Shown here: piece by piece, positions 53,921-64,000 of the stretch
Layout: each line of letters opens with the position of its first letter
Position numbering within the stretch: position 1 is the stretch's first letter
DNA from: Actinomadura opuntiae
GTDB taxonomy: Bacteria; Actinomycetota; Actinomycetes; Streptosporangiales; Streptosporangiaceae
Assembly: GCF_030283205.1 (NCBI RefSeq)
Contig: NZ_JASNWF010000015.1
Span: forward strand, 218,424-282,423
DNA: 64,000 bases
Direction of reading: 5' to 3'
Program-made: the position numbers and the translations under genes
The notes under the pieces: model-generated
What the model was told of the DNA's origin: nothing
The model's database searches: none
The model's input: the letters and a program-made list of their open reading frames with translations, nothing else

Positions 53921-56716
53921 ATGGAAAGGATCGAGAACAGCGAGCCGCGCGAACGCATCGTCGGCACGCCGGTCGGCGACCTGGAGCCGGACGAGGCACT
54001 CGCGTTCCTGCGCGAACGGCTCGCCGGGGACGGCGCCCGGCAGGGCCGGCTGATACTCGTCGGCGGGAGTGTCGCGAGCGGGAAGACCCGCCTTCTCGAT
54101 GGCCTTCTGGACGCCGCCGCACGGGCGGGCGTCCGCGCGCTGAGCGCGACCGGCACGGCGGACGAGCGGCTTCTCCCCTACGGGATCGCCGATCAACTGG
54201 TCTCCGACCCGGGCATGCCGCGGGCTGCGGCCGAGCAGGCGCGGCGCGCCGTCGAGGCCCTTCAGGACGCCGCGTCCGGTGATGCCGTGGAGGGTGCGCC
54301 GACCGGCGCCACCGCCCACCTGGTCCGCCGCCTCGCCCGGGCGTTCCTGGAGCCGGCGCGCGACGAACCGCTGCTCGTCGCCATCGACGACGTCCACCTG
54401 GCGGACGACGCCTCGGTGCTGCTGCTCCGGTGCCTGCAGCGCAGGCTCCGTTCGACCGAGCTGACGCTCGTGGTCACCTTCCGGGACTGCCCCGGAATCG
54501 CCGACCGGCCTACGGACTTCGCGCTCCAGCGGGATGAGCGCTTCCAACTCACTCCGATGTCCGAGCGCGCCGTCCGCGACCTGATGGCCGCCCGGCTCGG
54601 CGACGACCTCGTCAACGGGACTCTCCCCGCGCTGGTCCGCAGGCTCGGCGCCGGCATCCCCATGCTGGTGGACGCCCTGGTCGACGACTACATCGTCACC
54701 GGCTCGCTGGGTGAGGAGGCAGCGGCCGGCAAGGCGTACTCCGCGGCCCTCGCCGCCTACCTGGACCGCTGGGACCTCCCCTTGCGCGAGACGGCCGGGG
54801 CGATAGCGGTGTTCGGAGCGGCGCCGTCCACCGAGGTCGTGGCCGGACTGGCTGGGACCGCGACCGACGCCGCCGGGGACGCCATCGGGGCGCTGACCGC
54901 CTGCGGTCTGCTGGTCGACGACCGGTTCCGGCACGCCATTACGGCATCGGCGGTCCTCACTGGCCTCTCCCCTGCCGCTCGGGCCTCGATGCACCTGCGG
55001 GCAGCCGAACTGAAGCTGCGGCGGGCGGAGCCACCGGCGCATGTGGCCGAACACTTGATCGCCGCCGGTTCCGCGGAGCCGCCTTGGGCGATCGCGGTGC
55101 TACAGGACGCCGCCACCCAAGCCGTCGACGACGACCGGATGGACTTCGCCCAGCGGTGCCTGGAACTGGCGCTCGCCTCCACGACGACCGACGCCGACAG
55201 AAGGCCGATTCTCGGCGCCCTTGCCCGCTGCACCTGGCGGACCAGCCCCGCAACGAGCAGAACCCATATCGACGCGCTGCTGGATCTCGCCCCTGACTCC
55301 CCCGCACCCTCGGAGGGCACCGAGACGGCTGCCGTCGCCCGCACCGCTCTCTGGCAGGGCGACGAGGCGGGATTCCGCCGGAGCTGGGACGCGTCCGCCG
55401 GGCGGCTCGATACCCGGACGGCCGCCGAACTCCGGCTGGCTCGCGAGTGGTGGTTCGGTCCGTCCGACGACGGCTCGCCGGCTCCGCACCCTGACGACGA
55501 TCCCTGGCAGGTCACGGCGACGGCGCTGTCCCGGATCTGGCGGGAGTCCGGCAACGACGCCTCCACGACCGCGGCCGAACGGATCCTGCGCAGCTGCACC
55601 CTCTCCGACGCAAGCCTCGAAGCGCTGACGACCGCGCTGCTCGCCCTGGTGTATGCGGGACGGCCGGAAGAGGCCCGTTCGCATTGGCGCTCGCTGAAGG
55701 CCGAGGCGGACCGGCGCGGCGCGGTGACCTGGCAAGCGGTGCTCGGCGGCCTGTGGGCGGGAGCGGCGCTGCGCGCGGGCGACGTCGCGTACGCGGCCGA
55801 GCTGGCCCGCCACACGCTGAGCCTGCTGCCCGGCCCGGACTGGGGTGCGGCGATCGGCGACCCGCTCGCCACCCTGGTCCTGGCGTACACCGCGGCGGAG
55901 GAGTACGACCGCGCCGCCGAGGTCCTGGCCCGCCGCGTCCCCGCCGCCGTGTTCCGGACGGTCGGGGGGATCCGCTACGTCAGGGCGCGCGGCCACTACC
56001 ACCTCGCCACCGGCCGGCTGCTCGCGGCGGTCGACGACTTCGAGGAATGCCGCCGGCTGCTCGCCGCACGAGGCGGCGACCTGCCGGTCATCGCCCCCTG
56101 GCGCGCCGACCTGGCGGCCGCGAACCTCAGGCTCGGCAACATCGACGCCGCCCGCGACCTCGCCGCCCGGCAACTCGACCTCGCCGCCGGAACCGACGCC
56201 TACACCCGTGCCCTCTCCCTGCGGACGCTCGCGCTCACCACGGAACCGGCGCAATTGCCCGGTGCCCTCGCGCAGTGCGCCGAGATGTTCGCCGCAAGCG
56301 GCGACCAGTGGGAGGCCCGCAGGACGTCGCGGATTCTGGAAAAGCTGCCGCAACGGCGCACCGCGGCCACACTCGGTGACCGCGTCGCACCATTCCGCAG
56401 CGCGGAATCCGCCGCTTCCCGGCAAGCCGCGCCGGTCGAGCGGATGGTGCTCACCCGTAATGCCGTTCCCGCCGCGGCCGCTCCGGTGGGCGTGTCGGCG
56501 ACTGCGCAGATCGACCGGGGCCGCGGCGCCTTGGAAAAGATGAGCGCGGCGGAGGCGCGGGTCGCCAGGCTCGCCGCCCGCGGCCTGACGAACCAGCAGA
56601 TCAGCAGCAGCCTGTTCATCACGGTCAGCACCGTCGAGCAGCACCTCACCCGCGTCTACCGGAAGCTCGGAATAAGGAACCGGACGCTGCTGGCCGCGAA
56701 ACTCGGCGCCGAGTAG
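53921..56716 (+). CDS. LuxR-family LAL-type transcriptional regulator
   Basis: 931 residues, GAGGGG before the ATG. N-terminal AAA ATPase: Walker A VGGSVASGKTRLLDGL, Walker B LLVAIDDVHLADDASVLLLR. A long helical repeat region follows (TPR-like, about residues 400-840). The C-terminal LuxR HTH reads MSAAEARVARLAARGLTNQQ then STVEQHLTRVYRKLGIRNR. LAL regulators commonly activate secondary-metabolite operons. It probably controls genes of this cluster in addition to the StrR-type regulator. Confidence 0.93.
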   Translation: MERIENSEPRERIVGTPVGDLEPDEALAFLRERLAGDGARQGRLILVGGSVASGKTRLLDGLLDAAARAGVRALSATGTADERLLPYGIADQLVSDPGMPRAAAEQARRAVEALQDAASGDAVEGAPTGATAHLVRRLARAFLEPARDEPLLVAIDDVHLADDASVLLLRCLQRRLRSTELTLVVTFRDCPGIADRPTDFALQRDERFQLTPMSERAVRDLMAARLGDDLVNGTLPALVRRLGAGIPMLVDALVDDYIVTGSLGEEAAAGKAYSAALAAYLDRWDLPLRETAGAIAVFGAAPSTEVVAGLAGTATDAAGDAIGALTACGLLVDDRFRHAITASAVLTGLSPAARASMHLRAAELKLRRAEPPAHVAEHLIAAGSAEPPWAIAVLQDAATQAVDDDRMDFAQRCLELALASTTTDADRRPILGALARCTWRTSPATSRTHIDALLDLAPDSPAPSEGTETAAVARTALWQGDEAGFRRSWDASAGRLDTRTAAELRLAREWWFGPSDDGSPAPHPDDDPWQVTATALSRIWRESGNDASTTAAERILRSCTLSDASLEALTTALLALVYAGRPEEARSHWRSLKAEADRRGAVTWQAVLGGLWAGAALRAGDVAYAAELARHTLSLLPGPDWGAAIGDPLATLVLAYTAAEEYDRAAEVLARRVPAAVFRTVGGIRYVRARGHYHLATGRLLAAVDDFEECRRLLAARGGDLPVIAPWRADLAAANLRLGNIDAARDLAARQLDLAAGTDAYTRALSLRTLALTTEPAQLPGALAQCAEMFAASGDQWEARRTSRILEKLPQRRTAATLGDRVAPFRSAESAASRQAAPVERMVLTRNAVPAAAAPVGVSATAQIDRGRGALEKMSAAEARVARLAARGLTNQQISSSLFITVSTVEQHLTRVYRKLGIRNRTLLAAKLGAE

Positions 56717-56947
56717 AACCTGGCCGCGGCGATTGACGAAAGCGGTCCGGCTCTGCTTGAGTGACATTCTCAAAACGCTATTTTCAAAACGGGTACGAGG
56801 AAACACGGTCCGCACCGGCAGGTGAGGAGGCCGCCCGTCGCGCGGCCACAACAATGCCGGGCCCATTTCGCCGCGGCCGGTTCCCTCCATTGCCCGGAAG
56901 TGGGCGGCACGGATGGCCTGCCGATCGCCGAGAGGGAGACCCGCGCC

Positions 56948-57322
56948 ATGCAGAACCAGCATCAGGACACCGGCGTCGAGGAGAAGACCGTCCGCGAGTA
57001 CTACCGGCTGGTGGACGCCGAGGACGTCGACGGGCTGCTCGACCTGTTCGCCGACGACGCCGTCTACGACCGGCCCGGCTACCCGACCATGCGCGGGCGG
57101 AGCGACCTGGCCAGGTTCTACGGGGGCGAGCGCGTCATCGCCGGCGGCCGCCACACGCTCGACCGGGTCGTGGCGAGCACCCCGCAGATCGCGGTGACCG
57201 GTTCGTTCGAGGGCGTGCTGAAGGACGGCAGCGAGACCCGGGTGCGCTTCGCCGACTTCTTCGTCCTGGACGGCCCGCGGATCGTCCAGCGGGACACCTA
57301 CTTCTTCGCGCCGCTGGTGTGA
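56948..57322 (+). CDS. SnoaL-like/NTF2-fold protein
   Basis: 124 residues from ATG 56948, with GAGAGGGAGA upstream. The NTF2-like pattern is clear: VREYYRLVDAEDVDGLLDLF, ADDAVYDRPGYPTMRGRSDL, ARFYGGERVIAGGRHTLDRV and RVRFADFFVLDGPRIVQRDT-YF. Members are small cyclases, isomerases or binding proteins; the catalytic role is not predictable. It precedes the aminotransferase by 35 bp, in a likely operon. Confidence 0.85.
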   Translation: MQNQHQDTGVEEKTVREYYRLVDAEDVDGLLDLFADDAVYDRPGYPTMRGRSDLARFYGGERVIAGGRHTLDRVVASTPQIAVTGSFEGVLKDGSETRVRFADFFVLDGPRIVQRDTYFFAPLV

Positions 57323-57357
57323 CGGACGCGGCCCCGAGCCCGAGAGGACGCCGAGCC

Positions 57358-58434
57358 ATGCCGCCCAGTCCCGAATCGCCGCCCGCGCGGGCCGGCGCCA
57401 GGTCCCTGGCGTTCGGCACCGCCTTCACCGCGCACATGGTCTCGATGCGGTGGACCACCGAACGGGGCTGGCACGAGATGGAGGTCATGCCCCACGAGCC
57501 GCTGGTGATGGACCCGGCCATGGTCGGCATCCACTACGGGCAGAGCGTCTTCGAGGGGCTCAAGGCGCACCGCGTGCCCGGCGGCGTCGCGGTGTTCCGT
57601 CCCGAGGCGCACGCGGCCAGGCTGCGGGCCTCCGCCCGCAGGCTCATGATGCCGGAGCTGCCGGAGTCCGCCTTCCTGGCGGCGGTGGACGCGCTCGTCG
57701 GCGTCGACCAGGGCGAGCTGCCCGACGACCCGGGTGTCAGCCTGTACCTGCGCCCGATCGTCTTCGCCACCGAACGCACGCTGGCACTGCGGCCCGCGCA
57801 GGAGTACCGCTTCCTGCTCATGGCCTTCCTGACCGAGGGCTACTTCGGCTCGGAGCAGCGGGCGGTGAGCGTGTGGGTGACCACCGAGTTCTCGCGCGCC
57901 GCCCCCGGCGGGACCGGCTTCGCCAAGTGCGCAGGCAACTACGCCGGCTCTCTCATGGCGCAGGAGCTGGCCAAGGAGCAGGGCTGCGACCAGGTCGTCT
58001 GGCTCGACCCGGTGGAGCGCCGCTGGGTCGAGGAGATGGGCGGGATGAACCTGTTCTTCGTCCACGGCGCGGGCTCCGGCGCGCGGCTGGTGACCCCGCC
58101 GCTGAACGGCAACCTGCTGCCCGGCGTGACGCGCGACTCGATCCTGCGCCTCGCGCCCGATCTCGGCATCGCGGCGTCCGAGGAGCCGGTGAGCGTGGAC
58201 GGCTGGCGGGCTGGCTGCGCGTCCGGCGAGATCACCGAGGTGTTCGCCTGCGGCACCGCGGCCCGCGTCACCGCGGTCGGCCAGGTGAAGTCCGAGGAGG
58301 GCGGCTGGACGGTCGGCGACGGCTCCGGCGGAGAAGTGACGAACCGGATTCTCGCCACCTTGTCCGGCATCCAGGGCGGGCAGCTTCCTGACCGGCACAG
58401 TTGGCTGCGCCGGGTCACCGCAGCGGACCAGTAG
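57358..58434 (+). CDS. ilvE: Branched-chain amino acid aminotransferase (class IV)
   Basis: 358 residues from ATG 57358 with GAGAGGACG upstream. Fold-type IV PLP enzyme: MVGIHYGQSVFEGLKAHRVP, AARLRASARRLMMPELPES, LYLRPIVFATE, the PLP Lys in TGFAKCAGNYAGSLMAQELA, VEEMGGMNLFF and SGEITEVFACGTAARVTAVG. It interconverts branched-chain amino acids and their 2-oxoacids. A copy inside a peptide cluster probably supplies Val/Ile-like or unusual branched residues for the NRPS. Confidence 0.93.
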   Translation: MPPSPESPPARAGARSLAFGTAFTAHMVSMRWTTERGWHEMEVMPHEPLVMDPAMVGIHYGQSVFEGLKAHRVPGGVAVFRPEAHAARLRASARRLMMPELPESAFLAAVDALVGVDQGELPDDPGVSLYLRPIVFATERTLALRPAQEYRFLLMAFLTEGYFGSEQRAVSVWVTTEFSRAAPGGTGFAKCAGNYAGSLMAQELAKEQGCDQVVWLDPVERRWVEEMGGMNLFFVHGAGSGARLVTPPLNGNLLPGVTRDSILRLAPDLGIAASEEPVSVDGWRAGCASGEITEVFACGTAARVTAVGQVKSEEGGWTVGDGSGGEVTNRILATLSGIQGGQLPDRHSWLRRVTAADQ

Positions 58435-58607
58435 GAACCGAAGCCCGTTGGACCTGAATCACCTTGACCGCCGATGTTTCTACGCCCTTGATAAACGCAT
58501 GTTCGATTGCTAATTACCTGGAACTCGATCCGTCAGCCATCAGGCGTGATGGAGATCTTTCCACAGGACGATCGAACGCCATTTCATTGATGTTGTGAGG
58601 TGAATCC

Positions 58608-59027
58608 GTGGTGGCAAGGGGATCGATCGTCTCGTTCGACCGGATCAAGGGCTACGGGTTCGTGGCCCCCGAGTCCGGGGGCGAGGACGTGTTCGTCCAC
58701 GTCAACGATCTTCTGGACGACAAGAGCCAGATGGTCCCGGGACGGACGGTGGAGTTCGTCCTGGACCAGGGCGACCGGGGGCCGAAGGCGTCGCGGGTCA
58801 CGGTGGTCCCGACCGCCGCGGCGGCCCCGCGCGCGGAGGCGGGGCAGGCCCGGCCGGAGCCGCAGGACGGCGACGACATGTGCGACGTGCTGTCCGCTGC
58901 CGAATTCGGGCACGAGCTCACTGAAGTGCTGCTGCACGCCGCTCCGGCCCTTTCGGGCTCGCAGATCCTCGACATCCGCGAACGCGTGGCCGCGTTCGCC
59001 CGTTCCCACGGCTGGGTGGACGGCTGA
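58608..59027 (+). CDS. Cold-shock domain protein with C-terminal extension
   Basis: 139 residues from GTG 58608. Residues 1-70 form a cold-shock domain with RNP motifs (GSIVSFDRIKGYGFVAPESG, EDVFVHVNDL). An Ala/Pro linker leads to a helical domain (CDVLSAAEFGHELTEVLLHA, SGSQILDIRERVAAFARSHG) known from longer actinomycete cold-shock proteins. Binds single-stranded nucleic acid. Probably housekeeping rather than part of the pathway. Confidence 0.9.
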   Translation: MVARGSIVSFDRIKGYGFVAPESGGEDVFVHVNDLLDDKSQMVPGRTVEFVLDQGDRGPKASRVTVVPTAAAAPRAEAGQARPEPQDGDDMCDVLSAAEFGHELTEVLLHAAPALSGSQILDIRERVAAFARSHGWVDG

Positions 59028-59070
59028 TCGATTCGGGACGGATCACCGCGCGGAAGCGTATGCTCACGCC

Positions 59071-59697
59071 ATGGACTCCTCCCAGCCGGCTGACGCCAAC
59101 TCCGGCCAGTCCCCCGAAAACACCGTCGTTCCCGCGGAACAGGCACTTCGCGCCTCCGATTCCGACCGCGAACGGGCCGCGGCCGTGCTCCAGGAGGCGA
59201 CGGCCGACGGCCGGGTCTCGCACGCCGAACTCGAGAAACGCCTCGACCTGGTTTACCGGGCCAAGTCAAGGGCGGAACTCGAATCCCTGGTGAAAGACCT
59301 CCAGCCCATTCAATGGGCGGACGGCAGCCCCACGGCGACCAAGGATTCGGGCATCATCAGCTCGCTCGTCCGCAAGGGCCGCTGGGTCGTGGGGTCCGAG
59401 TACCGCGCGACCGCGGTCATCGGCTCCGGGGTGGTCGACCTGCGCGAGGCGCAGTTCACCGGCCCCGAGACGACCATCCGCATCAGCGCCTGGCTCAGCA
59501 CGATCTACGTCGTCGTCCCGGAGAACGTCGAGGTGCGCGTGTCGGGCTCCGGCGTCATCGGCGGGTTCGAGCAGGACCGCGAGAGCACCGGCCACGGTGC
59601 GACGCACCGGGTCACCGTCACCGGTGTCGCCGTGTGCTCCACCGTCCGCGTCGTCCACCGCCTCCCCGCAAACCAGGAGCGCCGCCTTTCGAAATGA
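59071..59697 (+). CDS. DUF1707 domain protein with LiaF-like C-terminus
   Basis: 208 residues from ATG 59071. Residues about 25-80 are DUF1707 (ALRASDSDRERAAAVLQEAT, ADGRVSHAELEKRLDLVYRA). The C-terminal beta-rich part (VIGSGVVDLREAQFTGPETT, ISAWLSTIYVVVPENVEVRV) resembles the cell-wall-active antibiotic response domain of LiaF/VraT. No membrane segment is visible. These proteins are linked to envelope stress; role here unknown. Confidence 0.85.
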   Translation: MDSSQPADANSGQSPENTVVPAEQALRASDSDRERAAAVLQEATADGRVSHAELEKRLDLVYRAKSRAELESLVKDLQPIQWADGSPTATKDSGIISSLVRKGRWVVGSEYRATAVIGSGVVDLREAQFTGPETTIRISAWLSTIYVVVPENVEVRVSGSGVIGGFEQDRESTGHGATHRVTVTGVAVCSTVRVVHRLPANQERRLSK

Positions 59698-59743
59698 CCG
59701 GGAAGGGGCACCGGACCCGTTCCGCGTGCCCGGCGAACGCGAC

Positions 59744-59776
59744 GATGAGGCGGGCCGGCGACCGGCCCGCCTCATC
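59744..59776. terminator. Bidirectional terminator between DUF1707 gene and NRPS
   Basis: A perfect 15-bp stem, GATGAGGCGGGCCGG (59744-59758) with its complement at 59762-59776, and a 3-base loop. It separates convergent genes. Confidence 0.85.
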
Positions 59777-59805
59777 GCATGCCGCGGCCTCGCGCGGCCG
59801 CGTCC

Positions 59806-64000
<4,195 letters not shown>

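Overview
The window is GC-rich chromosomal DNA from a filamentous actinomycete. Codon use, GTG starts, dual-HTH regulators, DUF1707 and SnoaL-type proteins, StrR/LAL regulators, DrrAB and an NRPS all fit; an Actinomadura-like (Thermomonosporaceae) host is my inference, not something the sequence proves. No rRNA, tRNA, CRISPR array or replication origin was seen.

Region 1 (1-10.4 kb) is a decayed accessory zone. It holds a pentapeptide-repeat gene split by an intact IS5-type element, an operon of a small membrane protein plus an unusual ECF sigma factor with two N-terminal HTH domains, two copies of a hairpin element with covarying stems, a lipoprotein, a serine recombinase with a long C-terminal extension, a frameshifted methyltransferase, a PAP2 gene cut by an IS5 element, and a broken IS110 element with a structured left flank.

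Region 2 (10.4-22 kb) is an envelope-lipid block: truncated DedA, two intact PAP2 phosphatases, a polytopic GT87-like protein, an UPF0104/LPG-synthase-TM flippase-like protein, a DUF347 membrane protein coupled to a two-component system, an isocitrate lyase/PEP mutase family enzyme and a large GT2-TagF teichoic-acid type glycosyl/polyol-phosphate transferase. A PAP2 gene and the lyase gene carry near-identical operator-like palindromes.

Region 3 (22-37 kb) is a second wreckage zone: IS5 and IS3 fragments, frameshifted hypothetical and regulatory genes, then a nested mobile-element stack. A 4.85-kb ISKra4-type element with 19-bp terminal inverted repeats carries a group II intron inside its transposase gene, and it abuts an N-terminally truncated NACHT-type membrane NTPase. 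A secreted I36-type protease inhibitor and a 52-bp palindrome (TetR-operator-like core) precede a secreted carboxylesterase.

Region 4 (37-43 kb) is ordinary chromosome: carboxylesterase, a VanS-like kinase without an adjacent regulator, a VanY-type D,D-carboxypeptidase, and htpG.

Region 5 (44.3-64 kb, open at the right edge) is a nonribosomal peptide gene cluster. It has a NarL-type regulator, a StrR-type ParB-fold activator, MbtH, a DrrAB exporter, and a tight operon of ornithine N-hydroxylase, PaiB/KtzT-like protein, AMP-ligase and malic-enzyme-like protein. A LAL regulator, a SnoaL-like protein, a branched-chain aminotransferase, a cold-shock protein, a DUF1707 protein and a convergent terminal NRPS module (C-A-nMT-PCP-TE) follow. 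The overlapping hydroxylase and KtzT-like pair is the recognised signature of L-piperazic acid (N-N bond) biosynthesis, so the cluster most likely makes a piperazate-containing N-methylated peptide. Its exact product cannot be read from this window.
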